Shown here piece after piece: positions 45,919-54,393 of a stretch of 63,548 nt of DNA. The position numbers were made by a program, and so were the translations under genes. The stretch lies in NCBI GenBank assembly GCA_002238945.1, contig MPNI01000007.1, positions 30,001-93,548 of the forward strand, written 5' to 3'. The notes under the pieces are model-generated. The model made no database searches and was not told the origin of the DNA. It was given only the letters and a program-made list of their open reading frames with translations. Numbering within the stretch: the first letter of the stretch is position 1; every line of letters starts with the position of its first letter. This stretch comes from Proteobacteria bacterium bin106. Lineage in GTDB: Bacteria; Bdellovibrionota_B; Oligoflexia; Oligoflexales; Bin106.

Positions 45919-46683
45919 TTAGCCGTAATAGGAAGCGGCGTTGCGTTTTTTGTGTTTGGTGCTGAGAAATGCTGAGAGCAAATCGGTATGTTCTTGGCTC
46001 ATATCTACAAATTCGATGCCAAGAGAAGTATGTGAAGTGTGTGGCGTTGAGGACTGTGAATGGATACGAATGACTTTTCCTTGGAGATGAAGTGGAGATA
46101 TGCCATCTAGTGTGAGAATAAATGAGTAGGTGTGGTGGATGGCGAGGTCTTCGAAGTAACTGATCCTCATGCCGGTGTTAGAAAGATCCATAAGTTGGCC
46201 TTTGAGATATGTGGGCTCTTTGCTTTGTTTGCTTTTTTGTATTTTTACACGCACACTTCCCAGTGATGGAGAGGTGAGACGTTGTTGACTTTCTCTAGTG
46301 GGCTCATTTAAAGCTGTGCGGATTTTTTTAATAAAAAAATCTTTAGATAATGGTTGAACAAAAAAGAGATCTATATTTTCTAAATAAGCCAGTTCTTTTT
46401 GTTTTTCATCAATATCTACTGAGCTGGTGGTCCAAAGCCTGACTTTATCGTTGTAATCTTGTTTGAGTTGCTTGAGGATAGCCAGTCCTGCGCCATCTTT
46501 AAAATCCAAGTTTGCACATACCACATCTATGGAAAATTTTTTGATAATACGAGAGGCGTCGGTGATGTTGTCTGCCACATGAGCTAAAACGCCTTTGTTT
46601 TTGTAACTCTCTTTTTCGAGTTGAGCTACATAGGTTTTTTCATCGACGAGAAGTAAACGAAAATTTTGCAGTGATTGTGTCAT
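45919..46683 (-). CDS. PilZ-domain protein with a degenerate response-regulator receiver
   Basis: 254 residues. Residues 1-120 are a receiver-like domain: LLLVDEKTY, DVVCANLDFKDGAGL, TTSSVD and FFVQPLS line up with the receiver blocks, but the phospho-accepting Asp is Asn (ANL) and the invariant Lys before Pro is Gln. Residues about 140-245 are a PilZ-type domain with LMDLSNTGMRI and GIEFVDMS, but no RxxxR motif before it. Such proteins act as adaptors, often in motility or surface growth. It is in the same orientation as the STAS-like gene upstream, 53 bp away. Confidence 0.78.
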   Translation of the reverse strand: MTQSLQNFRLLLVDEKTYVAQLEKESYKNKGVLAHVADNITDASRIIKKFSIDVVCANLDFKDGAGLAILKQLKQDYNDKVRLWTTSSVDIDEKQKELAYLENIDLFFVQPLSKDFFIKKIRTALNEPTRESQQRLTSPSLGSVRVKIQKSKQSKEPTYLKGQLMDLSNTGMRISYFEDLAIHHTYSFILTLDGISPLHLQGKVIRIHSQSSTPHTSHTSLGIEFVDMSQEHTDLLSAFLSTKHKKRNAASYYG

Positions 46684-46736
46684 TTGGCTGGCCTATGGTG
46701 GCTAAAAAAGGAGGAATAAAAATAAGAAACGTTGGT

Positions 46737-47237
46737 TTATGATCGGCTTTGTAGGAAACTTAAGTAATAATCGGGTAGTGCATCAAACTCTAGAGCTTCG
46801 GGACTTTCACATTCACATGTGAATTTAGGGAGTGAGTCATGGGTGATGGCGCCATGATGGATACGTAGATCAATCAGACAGTTACGTTCAAGGCTGCATT
46901 TGTTACAATAAAAGGGAGCATAGAAGGAGACGATGGTGGCTTCACCAATCATCTCTTCAACCATATTCAATTGATCCACAAAACATATGCTGCATTTTTC
47001 ATAAAAGATTTTTTGGGTTTTGCTCCATGCTTTAATAAGGAGCACCCATGCTTGTAGTCCCACACTGGTGACGAGTTCCACACCTTCAAGATCAAAAGTG
47101 ATGTGAGGGGTTTGGCTGCGAGGTATGGTGTTATGACGAAAGACATGGGTGATATGTCCTTTAAGGGCATAGGTTGCGTTTTCTTCTGTTGTAGTGATGG
47201 TGATGGTGAGGTCGGGAAATGTCACGGTGCGTTGCAT
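46737..47237 (-). CDS. STAS-like protein with a possible zinc site
   Basis: 166 residues. The core (about 5-110) has the STAS pattern: ITTTEENATYALKGHIT, HITFDLEGVELVTSVGLQAW. In STAS anti-anti-sigma factors a Ser or Thr in this loop is phosphorylated; here VTSVGL has both. The C-terminal part has two Cys pairs, CNKC and CEC, plus CLID, which could bind zinc or iron. It is probably co-transcribed with the PilZ protein downstream. Function unknown; a signalling role is inferred. Confidence 0.6.
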   Translation of the reverse strand: MQRTVTFPDLTITITTTEENATYALKGHITHVFRHNTIPRSQTPHITFDLEGVELVTSVGLQAWVLLIKAWSKTQKIFYEKCSICFVDQLNMVEEMIGEATIVSFYAPFYCNKCSLERNCLIDLRIHHGAITHDSLPKFTCECESPEALEFDALPDYYLSFLQSRS

Positions 47238-47404
47238 ATATGATGGTCCATCAAATCAAGAAGATATCAGAAGGCTATGAGGACTTTTTTCTTAGATGCA
47301 GTTACTGTCGGTTGAAGATGGTAAATCTTCAAGCCCACAGAGGGTAAAGCTTGTCGTGTGGGTGGTTTTTTGTCATGTGTACAAGTTATATTCACGTATA
47401 ATAT

Positions 47405-49012
47405 TTATAATTCTACGCTACGCACTTGTTCCATAAAGCTAAGAGAGCGCATGTTTTGGAGTTGTTCGCCGCTAAGAGGGTGACTTAACTTAACCATGGC
47501 CATAGCCATGCCATCTTGTTTGTTTCCTGATAAGTAAAAAGAATCGATGTTGATGGCATTTTTGGCAAGCATGGTTCCCACATGACCTACCACTCCTGGC
47601 TTGTCTTTGTTTTTAAAGACAAGGAATGTGCCTTGAGGTTTGACTTCAAAACGAAAATGATTGATGGCGGTGATGCGAGGATGTTTATGATCAAAAACCA
47701 CCCCTGATAAGGTGACGGATGTATTTTTGAGGCCTTGAAGATGGAAGGTTAGGGCGTTGTCATGGGAAGGTGATGGATGCGGGCTATGAAGTCCTTCTTC
47801 TATGGTGAGGCCTTTGGCAGCAAGTATATTTGAGGCATTGGCATAAGAGACAAATTCTTCGGTGATGGGTGATAAAAACCCTTTTTGGATAGCCAGAGCA
47901 ATGAGGTCATTGGCTTTGCTGTTTTGGAGTGTTTTGGGCAGAGAAAAACTGAGATGCATAGGTTGGAAATGGGATATCTGTACAGCAAGACTAGCAAGTT
48001 TTTCTGCTAGCACCATATAGGCTTGTAGGGGAGAAGATAGTCCTTGTTGGTGAAATCCTGGGATATTGACAGGATGATCCACCACTTGTTTATTCAGACA
48101 TTTGCGGATTTGATGAACGATGGTGATGCCCACAGCGAGTTGGGCTTCTTCTGTGGCAGCTCCGATGTGAGGTGTGCCATAAACCTTGGGGTGTATGGTG
48201 AGCTTGGCATTTAATCCCTCTGGTTCATTTTCCCATGTATCGATACCACAAGCACTTATGGGGCCGTCATTGAGACAGTGGAGTAGATCTTTTTCATCAA
48301 TCACACCACCACGTGCGGTGTTAAGTACAAAGCTGTCAGGAGGCATCATCATCAGATGATCTTTTCTGATCATCCCTTTGGTTTCTTGATTTAAAGGCAC
48401 ATGTAAGCTGAGAACATGGCTTATTTCACAGAGTTTTTCAAGGGACTTGATGCGTTTGACGTGGGTATTATGAAAGACTTGAGGAGCTAAATAAGGATCA
48501 TAGGCGATGACATTCATGCCAAGTCCTTGGCAGATGCGTGCCATCTTACTTCCCACACTTCCTAGTCCGACAATACCTATGGTTTTGCCATGAAGCTCCA
48601 CTCCTGTATAGAGATGTCTGTTCCAACCACCTTGTTTTATTTCGGTGTATGCTTGGGGTAGTTTGCGTGCCATGGCAAGGAGCAGGGTGGCTGTCATTTC
48701 AGCTGCAGAGGTGGTGTTTTTATCTGGTGCATTTACCACCAGAATACCTTTTTGGCTAGCATAGGATAGATCGATATTTCCTGTTCCTACCCCTGCACGT
48801 GCCACCACCTTGAGGTGTGGGGCACTATCGATAACTTTTTTATCTACAGCTGTGGAACTTCGTGTAAGCAAGACATGAATGTTTGCTAGGTGATCGAGTA
48901 GCTCGTCTTGGCTGAGATCGTATTGGATATGGATAGTACAACGTGGTAGTTGGTGGAGGGCTGTGATAGCTTGTTCGTGGAGATGTCCGGTAACAAGGAT
49001 GTGATGATGCAC
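47405..49012 (-). CDS. serA: D-3-phosphoglycerate dehydrogenase
   Basis: 535 residues from GTG 49012 (SD AGAGG at seven bases); a longer frame exists but adds a hydrophobic, unrelated stretch. It oxidises 3-phosphoglycerate in the first step of serine synthesis. The NAD fold shows GKTIGIVGLGSVGSKMARI, the substrate Arg lies in LNTARGGVIDE, the Glu in WENEPEG, and the His in TPHIGAAT. An intervening ASB-like domain (about 320-450) and a C-terminal ACT domain (KDKPGVVGHVGTMLAKNAINI region) give the long, serine-regulated type. It is divergent from the epimerase gene. Confidence 0.93.
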   Translation of the reverse strand: MHHHILVTGHLHEQAITALHQLPRCTIHIQYDLSQDELLDHLANIHVLLTRSSTAVDKKVIDSAPHLKVVARAGVGTGNIDLSYASQKGILVVNAPDKNTTSAAEMTATLLLAMARKLPQAYTEIKQGGWNRHLYTGVELHGKTIGIVGLGSVGSKMARICQGLGMNVIAYDPYLAPQVFHNTHVKRIKSLEKLCEISHVLSLHVPLNQETKGMIRKDHLMMMPPDSFVLNTARGGVIDEKDLLHCLNDGPISACGIDTWENEPEGLNAKLTIHPKVYGTPHIGAATEEAQLAVGITIVHQIRKCLNKQVVDHPVNIPGFHQQGLSSPLQAYMVLAEKLASLAVQISHFQPMHLSFSLPKTLQNSKANDLIALAIQKGFLSPITEEFVSYANASNILAAKGLTIEEGLHSPHPSPSHDNALTFHLQGLKNTSVTLSGVVFDHKHPRITAINHFRFEVKPQGTFLVFKNKDKPGVVGHVGTMLAKNAINIDSFYLSGNKQDGMAMAMVKLSHPLSGEQLQNMRSLSFMEQVRSVEL

Positions 49013-49197
49013 GCAAATGCCTCTAGCTTTGAAGAGAATATATGGAAAAATGGAACACATAATACAATTCACACTGATGATGATGATAGAAAAAAGCATG
49101 AACTTGGGCAATATCTAAAACCATATCTCTGTGGTATATGCTTGTTTTGGAGTGTGAGTGTAGGAGGTTTTGTGGTTTAGTAAAAAAAAGAGGTGTT

Positions 49198-49683
49198 ATG
49201 CAGTCTCGTTTTCTTCCTTTTAAAATTCTTGGTATCCATCATATTGCTATTGCCAGTGAAGATGGCGTAGATGGAGACATGTCTCAGTTTCTTCGCGATC
49301 TTCTTGGCTTAGATTTTTTGGGTGAAGAGGCAGTGCATGCAGAAAAAACGCACACCAGTTTTTTTGCCAGTGCTCATGAGGATGTCTCAAAGAGTGGCTT
49401 GAAAGAACACGCTAAGACACAGCTGGAGATTATTTCTCCTTTAGATTCTTCAGGGGTTGTAGCGAAGTTCCTTGCTAAAAGAGGTGCAGGTATTCATCAT
49501 CTGGCTTTTAAGGTAGATGATATAGACAGTGCGGTGATATATCTAAAAGAACAAGGAGTGCGTCTTGTGCACAACGTTCCTCGCCAGGGAGCTCATGGCA
49601 CACGGGTGGTCTTTATCCATCCTAAGTCCAGTGGTGGTGTTTTGGTGGAATTGGTAGAAGATCCTAGGACGGCTCAGAGCTAG
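49198..49683 (+). CDS. mce: Methylmalonyl-CoA epimerase (VOC superfamily)
   Basis: 161 residues from ATG 49198 (SD AGAGG); a longer frame starts at 49138. The metal ligands fit a two-fold VOC protein: His in GIHHIAIA, Glu in LEIISPL, His in GIHHLAFKVDD and Glu in VLVELVE. The enzyme interconverts the epimers of methylmalonyl-CoA between propionyl-CoA carboxylation and mutase steps. No mutase or carboxylase gene is in the window. Its end overlaps the convergent HAMP gene by 20 bp. Confidence 0.85.
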   Translation: MQSRFLPFKILGIHHIAIASEDGVDGDMSQFLRDLLGLDFLGEEAVHAEKTHTSFFASAHEDVSKSGLKEHAKTQLEIISPLDSSGVVAKFLAKRGAGIHHLAFKVDDIDSAVIYLKEQGVRLVHNVPRQGAHGTRVVFIHPKSSGGVLVELVEDPRTAQS

Positions 49684-50275
49684 CTGCTGTGTTGTTTGTT
49701 GTATTCTCTGAGGAGGTGGATTTGTCGGCTTTTCTGCGGCGTATGGTACGGCCATCTTTATCCACCAATGAGCCATGTTTGTCTTCGAGTGTGGTTGCCA
49801 TGGTGTTGAGTCTGGTGGCAAGTTCATTGAGTTCATCGCGTTTTCTTACAGAGACTCGGCTATAATATTTGCCTTCAATAATGCATTCGGTGAAACGTTT
49901 GATGGAGATCAAAGGGCCATAGTACTTATGTGTTAGACGGAAAATCACCGAAAACAAGATGATGATATAAAAAGAGAACAGTATGGAAATATTGGTTAGG
50001 TTTTCATTATAGATATCGTTATTGGTTAGAGCTCTTTGATCATCTGGCGCAGTGACACTAAAGATCTCTTGGACATGTTGATATTGCTTGCTTTGAGCTT
50101 GGTGGAAGAGCCAAAAAGCTAATCCCATAAAGACAATAGTGATGATAATCACATAGAGGCCGAGTTTCACTTGAGCAAAAGGATCAATGAGCGTTGATTT
50201 GAGTGACCGACTCTTGCGTAAAGCCGAAGCTGATATTTTAGGGTCCACGAGCACATCCTTCTTGCAAAAAAGCAT
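49664..50275 (-). CDS. Two-TM protein with HAMP-like domain and no output domain (second copy)
   Basis: 203 residues. Basic N-terminus, TM1 (about 38-58), a longer external loop (about 37 residues) than the 8897 protein, TM2 (about 95-113), a HAMP segment beginning YYGPLISIKRFTECI and ending near residue 165 with a DELNELATRLNTMATTLE helix, and a charged, Ser-rich tail. Same architecture as the protein at 8897-9424. GTG codons a few residues downstream are alternative starts. Function unknown. Confidence 0.75.
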   Translation of the reverse strand: MLFCKKDVLVDPKISASALRKSRSLKSTLIDPFAQVKLGLYVIIITIVFMGLAFWLFHQAQSKQYQHVQEIFSVTAPDDQRALTNNDIYNENLTNISILFSFYIIILFSVIFRLTHKYYGPLISIKRFTECIIEGKYYSRVSVRKRDELNELATRLNTMATTLEDKHGSLVDKDGRTIRRRKADKSTSSENTTNNTAASSEPS

Positions 50276-50896
50276 GGTAACAGCGAAGTAAAAAAGAACA
50301 CTATTATGATAATGATGATAATGCTTCTATGATACCATCGTACAATGGTTTTCTTTTTTAAGAGTTTTCTTTTTAAGTCTAGTTTACGTTTAGTTTATGT
50401 TTAGCGAGTGTTTAGCGAGGAATCATCTTATAGAAAAGTGCAAGTGCAAGTGCAAGTGCAAGTGTAAGTGTAAGTGTAAGTGCAAATAAGCCATATTTGT
50501 TAGAGTGTTTGAGTCGAGCATGTAGCTTCCTTGGGATGTCTTTTAAAAAACGTGTGTACTACAGAACAGATCTTGATGGATTTTTCAAAGAGTGTTTTCG
50601 GGATGAAAATGTGCTACTTTAATGCTTTGCTATAGATCTTATGGTTATGATGAACATGTCTTTATGGGACTGTCTCATATGGGTATGTATTTTACAAGAG
50701 ACCATCTATAACCGTGTTTGGAGCGAATCTGCTAGGCTAGCTAATAAAATAAGCAGATAGAAGCAGATAAAATAAGCAGATAAAATAAGCAGCTAAAGTA
50801 AGTAGATAAGTAAGCAGCTAAATAAACTTAAGAAAGATGATAGAGAGTGGATGCTCTCGTGGATATTGTGATTTTATTTGATGTTGAGGTGAGAAT
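50276..50896. other. Repeat-rich intergenic region
   Basis: No gene found in 620 bp. It holds the 6-bp repeat listed next and a run of GATAAAATAAGCA-type repeats at 50748-50825. Confidence 0.6.
50438..50485 (+). repeat. 6-bp tandem repeat (GTGCAA/GTGTAA)
   Basis: Four copies of GTGCAA followed by three of GTGTAA and a last GTGCAA, a pattern that points to repeated slippage with one substitution spreading. Confidence 0.85.
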
Positions 50897-51007
50897 TTGC
50901 ACGGTTCAAGACATAAGCGCAAACATTCCAAAGGGCGGCGCAAAAAAGGACAAAAAAAACGAAAAATGATGCGTAAGCGTCGTAAGCTTAGAAGAAGTGG
51001 TCGTTAG
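50897..51007 (+). CDS. Very small basic protein, bS22/COX24-like
   Basis: 36 codons from TTG 50897, preceded by the SD TGAGGTGAGA. About two thirds of the residues are Lys, Arg or His (KGRRKKGQKKRKMMRKRRK). This composition, length and the KKRKMMRKRRK core resemble the AURKAIP1/COX24 type of small ribosomal protein (bS22 in actinobacteria), known to bind the small subunit. The match is by pattern, not by alignment. It is isolated between two gene-free stretches. Confidence 0.55.
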   Translation: MHGSRHKRKHSKGRRKKGQKKRKMMRKRRKLRRSGR

Positions 51008-51280
51008 CCAGTATGAGCTCTTGTGGAGAGTATGTACATGTACTAGTGGGGTATGTAGCTAGTGGATATGTAGCTAGTAGGTGGTATGAATGTGATATAT
51101 CAGCTTTCATCCCAGATCTGTTTGTGTAGTCTGCTATCCAGGGTAACGTCTTTGAGCTCTTTGTTTTTAAATCTCTAAAAAATAGTGCGTACGGAATACA
51201 TCATAGCTGTGCGTATGTGGTGTCGTACGCTTCTGTTTTGCTGAGTGTTTTAATCTATCTTTGTATGTTGTGTTTGAGGG

Positions 51281-51322
51281 TATTTACTTGCCTTTTAGGG
51301 CAAGTAAATAGGGTGTTTTTTG
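51281..51322 (+). terminator. Intrinsic terminator
   Basis: TATTTACTTGCC and GGCAAGTAAATA form a perfect 12-bp stem with a TTTTAG loop, then GGGTGTTTTTT. It lies after the small basic gene, about 270 bp downstream of its stop. Confidence 0.75.
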
Positions 51323-51352
51323 CAAAAATTCCGTAAAGTACAAGATTTTCCA

Positions 51353-51382
51353 TTGTTTTTGGCCGGTTGCCTATTCTATAAT
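51353..51382 (+). promoter_or_regulatory. Promoter for the 51477 gene
   Basis: TTGTTT (-35, 51353-51358) and a perfect TATAAT (-10, 51377-51382) with 18-bp spacing, about 85 bp upstream of the GTG start. Confidence 0.6.
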
Positions 51383-51476
51383 ACGTATTACAGCGTTTGT
51401 AACAGAGAGCATTGAGTTGGTTGTGGTGGGAAAAACAGCTGACTTAGCTAAGACATTACTCTAAGGGAGGAGAGTT

Positions 51477-52172
51477 GTGATTGATTTTGTATATAAGCTG
51501 AAGGATATTTTGCCGCAATGGCCCACTGATTCAACATTATCAGTGGAAGATATATCTTCGGCTACAGAAACGTCTGTGCCTCATGTGATTCAATATTTCA
51601 GTGATGGTTTAAAGAAAAGTCTAGATGTTACAGATAAGATTTCTCATGATGAGGCCAAGACAGCCTTAGTTCAACTGACTCGTGAGTTACGTTCAGAGCT
51701 TGAAGCGCGGAGTCGTGAGTTAGCACAAAAGCAGGCGCAAACTCTTGAGGCATATGAGCGGATGATGTTAAGGATGCGTCGGGAATTACAGGGCCGCAAC
51801 TGGCCAAAAGCTTTTCGCACATTGAGTTATTTTGCTGGTGAGAATCGTGAAAATCTTCCTGATGATTATTTGATATCTTTGTGTTCAGATATTGTTCGTA
51901 TCGGTATTAAAGCTGGTGAGAACATTCAAGAATTGGGACGTTGGTTGGAGATGGCTGTGGCTGTGGGCTTGCATCAAAACTCCAAAGAGGGAGTGGAAGA
52001 GGCTTTGGATCTCATTGATGCTTATTCAGAAGATTTCTTGCAAGAAGACACAGGTAAGGGTGCTTTGTTGTTAGGCAACTTACTTTCTGCCATTGAAGAG
52101 CGTGCTGCACGTTTTGGTTTATGGGAGGAGTATGGCTCGTTGATCAATCAATTGTATCCTGAACATCATTGA
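51477..52172 (+). CDS. Hypothetical helical protein
   Basis: 231 residues from GTG 51477 with a strong SD (GGGAGGAGA). All-alpha by eye: a coiled-coil stretch at about 58-105 (TRELRSELEARSRELAQKQ) is followed by helical repeats. No signal or membrane segment, so probably cytoplasmic. No family recognised. The EpmA-like gene follows after about 85 bp. Confidence 0.65.
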   Translation: MIDFVYKLKDILPQWPTDSTLSVEDISSATETSVPHVIQYFSDGLKKSLDVTDKISHDEAKTALVQLTRELRSELEARSRELAQKQAQTLEAYERMMLRMRRELQGRNWPKAFRTLSYFAGENRENLPDDYLISLCSDIVRIGIKAGENIQELGRWLEMAVAVGLHQNSKEGVEEALDLIDAYSEDFLQEDTGKGALLLGNLLSAIEERAARFGLWEEYGSLINQLYPEHH

Positions 52173-52201
52173 TAGTTATGTGTTAGTTTTCTTGTTTCTA
52201 G

Positions 52202-52243
52202 TTTTATATACAGCGATTTTATATACAGCGATTTTATATACAT
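52202..52243 (+). repeat. 15-bp tandem repeat, nearly three copies
   Basis: TTTTATATACAGCGA occurs twice, then a partial third copy, in the gap ahead of the EpmA-like start. Confidence 0.85.
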
Positions 52244-52255
52244 TAGGTCCTGTGG

Positions 52256-53176
52256 GTGGATGTTGGCTATTACTACAAGGCGCGTTCATCTTTGAGAGCA
52301 GCCATTGCTGAGTTCTTTGCAGATTATGTTGCAGTGGACACGCCTATTGTGGTGCCTACTCCTGGTGTGGAAGTGCATATGCGTTATCATGACACTCACT
52401 GGGTGGATGTTCATGGTAAGCGTTGTTCTGGTTGGTTACGTTCTTCACCAGAGCTTCATATGAAGCGTTTATGTGCTCAGGGTTTGAAGCAGATATATCA
52501 ACTGGGGCCGTGTTTTCGTGCAGCAGAAGACTCTCCATGGCATGGCTTGGAGTTTTACATGTTGGAATGGTATGCAGCCCCTATGAGTTATGAGGAGTTG
52601 ATGTATCAGACAGAGGCTTTTCTTAAACATTGTTTTTTATCATCATCAACGCGTAAGCTTACAGAGTTTACGCGTTTGAGTGTTTATGAGTGTTTTGAGG
52701 CATTTTTAGGGATTCAATTGGTGGATTGTGATCCTGGGTTGCCTTCTTTACTCAAAGAAGCGGGTGTTTTTTCCATTACAGAAGCTGATGATTTTGAGAG
52801 TGCCTATTACAAGGCCATGCTTGAGGTGATTGAACCGCGGTTTGCTTCTAAGAGTGTATTGCTTTACAACTACCCTCCTTCCCAGGGTGTGTTATCTCAT
52901 TGTGTTAAGGGTCGAGCTCAACGGGTAGAAGGGTATATTGATGGTGTAGAAATCACCAATGGCTGTGTGGAGCTTTTAGGGCAGAAAAATAACCGTTTAC
53001 GTTTGCAAGCAGCTAAAGAACGCAGAGAGTGTTTGGGTTATGAATCACCAGATCTTGATGAGGATTTTCTTAAGTCCTGTGATCAGTTGCCTCTTTCTTT
53101 ATGTGGCAGTGCTTGTGGTTTTGATCGCCTCTTAGCTTTGATACTGGGTGAATCTTCTATTCGCTCGTTAGTATAA
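52256..53176 (+). CDS. epmA: EF-P beta-lysine ligase, EpmA-like (class II LysRS-like)
   Basis: 306 residues, the length of EpmA, which is a free-standing class II catalytic core without the anticodon-binding domain. Motif 2 is IYQLGPCFRAAEDSPWHGLEF and motif 3 GSACGFDRLLALILG. EpmA attaches (R)-beta-lysine to translation factor EF-P. Its partner genes efp and epmB are not in the window. The start is GTG 52256 with a weak SD. Confidence 0.82.
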   Translation: MDVGYYYKARSSLRAAIAEFFADYVAVDTPIVVPTPGVEVHMRYHDTHWVDVHGKRCSGWLRSSPELHMKRLCAQGLKQIYQLGPCFRAAEDSPWHGLEFYMLEWYAAPMSYEELMYQTEAFLKHCFLSSSTRKLTEFTRLSVYECFEAFLGIQLVDCDPGLPSLLKEAGVFSITEADDFESAYYKAMLEVIEPRFASKSVLLYNYPPSQGVLSHCVKGRAQRVEGYIDGVEITNGCVELLGQKNNRLRLQAAKERRECLGYESPDLDEDFLKSCDQLPLSLCGSACGFDRLLALILGESSIRSLV

Positions 53177-53178
53177 GT

Positions 53179-53661
53179 TTGTTGAAAAAAAATCCTTTTT
53201 TTACATATCGCCTTAACATGTCGCTTGGCATAGAGAAGATTTTTTCTATGATCTTTGTACTGTGCTGTTTGTGTTGTTTTACAAGGATGGGTTCTATGCA
53301 GGTTATGGTGATGATATTGTATGGCACTTTGCTTGTGTTGGTGTCTATGACAGCTATGTCTATGATCGTAGAAGTGGCTCAAACGCAGCATTATGGCAGG
53401 TGTTTAAAAGAACTGCTTAGCTCAAAAGATCAAGAAGGTGACGGCAAGACAAATCACAAAGACTGGGAAAACAAGGAAAAGGAAGATCCTTTAAGTGAGT
53501 TAGCCCAAAAGCCTCCATGGTTTTATGTGCGTAATGAGCTGAGTGATGAGTTATCTGTGGCAGATGTGATGGGTATGAAGAGTAGCAAAGCTTTAACCAT
53601 GAGTTTTATGGAAAGTTATTGTGGTGATTTTAAGTCATCGTATCAGGCTCAGTTTGAGTGA
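53179..53661 (+). CDS. Hypothetical protein with two N-terminal membrane helices
   Basis: 160 residues from TTG 53179, or a shorter form from ATG 53218. Hydrophobic segments at about 18-36 and 42-62, then a charged cytoplasmic part (GDGKTNHKDWENKEKED). No family recognised. It begins a run of four closely spaced genes that appear to be one operon: this gene, a 39-residue membrane protein, a one-TM protein and a secreted pilus-N-type protein. Confidence 0.5.
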   Translation: MLKKNPFFTYRLNMSLGIEKIFSMIFVLCCLCCFTRMGSMQVMVMILYGTLLVLVSMTAMSMIVEVAQTQHYGRCLKELLSSKDQEGDGKTNHKDWENKEKEDPLSELAQKPPWFYVRNELSDELSVADVMGMKSSKALTMSFMESYCGDFKSSYQAQFE

Positions 53662-53678
53662 ATAAAGAGGGTTTCGTG

Positions 53679-53798
53679 ATGGTGGGTATGTATTTGGTGG
53701 TGTTGGGGTGGGTGGTGTTATCTTTGAGTTATTACGTCACCGTTAAGTCTGTGTTGCCTCATGTGAGCCAGCAGGTGGAGGTAAGACATGAAGGGTAA
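53679..53798 (+). CDS. 39-residue membrane protein
   Basis: ATG 53679 (or GTG 53676) with an upstream AGAGG. Hydrophobic residues 1-22 form one TM segment (MYLVVLGWVVLSLSYYV), followed by VKSVLPHVSQQVEVR. The stop overlaps the start of the next gene by 11 bp. Too short for family assignment; the tight spacing argues that it is real. Confidence 0.5.
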   Translation: MVGMYLVVLGWVVLSLSYYVTVKSVLPHVSQQVEVRHEG

Positions 53799-54393
53799 AT
53801 CTTTGAGAGTTGCTGTAGAGGTTGCTGTAGAGAAGGTGCGGGGATGTATCCAAGAGATCATGATGACGTGCAAGCAACGTGTAGCTTCTTTTCAGCTCGA
53901 TACCTTCAAACTTAAGTGGAAAGATGTGTTGCTTCCCACAGCCATTGTGTTGTGTGTGGTTATTTATTGGCTGGAAGGGGAGAGTTGGAAAACGTACCGA
54001 AAAACACTGGATACCCACCTCAGTACAGCAGAAGAGGATAGTGCTGGTAAGGGCGATGATTTTGCTCGCGATGTGGAGGTGTTGGTGAGAGTGGATCTCG
54101 GTGGCAGTGTTTCTTTTAAGAGTGGTGAAACCTATTTACTTACCAAGTATATGCCTTCATCTATGCTTTCTGCTCCGCAACGCAGAGAAGATGTGATGGA
54201 AGGGCGATGTGTGTTAGGTGAAGTGTATGTGTATGCTGTGGGAGATCAAACCTTTATAGGTTTATCTCGTATGCATGATGTGTTCGTGTATAAAAAAGAG
54301 TTATCAAAAGATATTTACTTGCTTAGTAAGGATAAGGTGTATGTATATCCGAGTTGTCCAGAAAAGCGTGTTGTTTATCGTTCTTTTCTGTAG
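53788..54393 (+). CDS. Single-pass membrane protein of the 53-55 kb cluster
   Basis: 201 residues. A basic N-terminus, one TM helix at about 51-66 (LLPTAIVLCVVIYWL), then an extracytoplasmic domain with DVEVLVRVDLGGSVSF and KDIYLLSKDKVYVYP. The tail overlaps the next gene by 53 bp. The overall plan, one anchor plus a beta domain, recalls a pilus or secretion-system accessory, but I do not recognise the domain. Confidence 0.55.
   Translation: MKGKSLRVAVEVAVEKVRGCIQEIMMTCKQRVASFQLDTFKLKWKDVLLPTAIVLCVVIYWLEGESWKTYRKTLDTHLSTAEEDSAGKGDDFARDVEVLVRVDLGGSVSFKSGETYLLTKYMPSSMLSAPQRREDVMEGRCVLGEVYVYAVGDQTFIGLSRMHDVFVYKKELSKDIYLLSKDKVYVYPSCPEKRVVYRSFL

Larger units (their letters stand above)
51008..51476. 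other. Gene-free interval with terminator and promoter
   Basis: 468 bp; terminator at 51281 and promoter at 51353. A GCGTACG / CGTACGC inverted pair (about 51187 and 51222) may form a further stem. Short repeats of GTAGCTAGT at 51054-51085. Confidence 0.5.

Noticed and set aside
50438-50485. Possible CRISPR-like array
   Set aside because: Units are 6 bp and contiguous, with no spacers; simple slippage repeats.
50900-50912. GGTTCAAG resembling a tRNA T-loop
   Set aside because: No acceptor or anticodon stem around it; it lies inside the small basic ORF.
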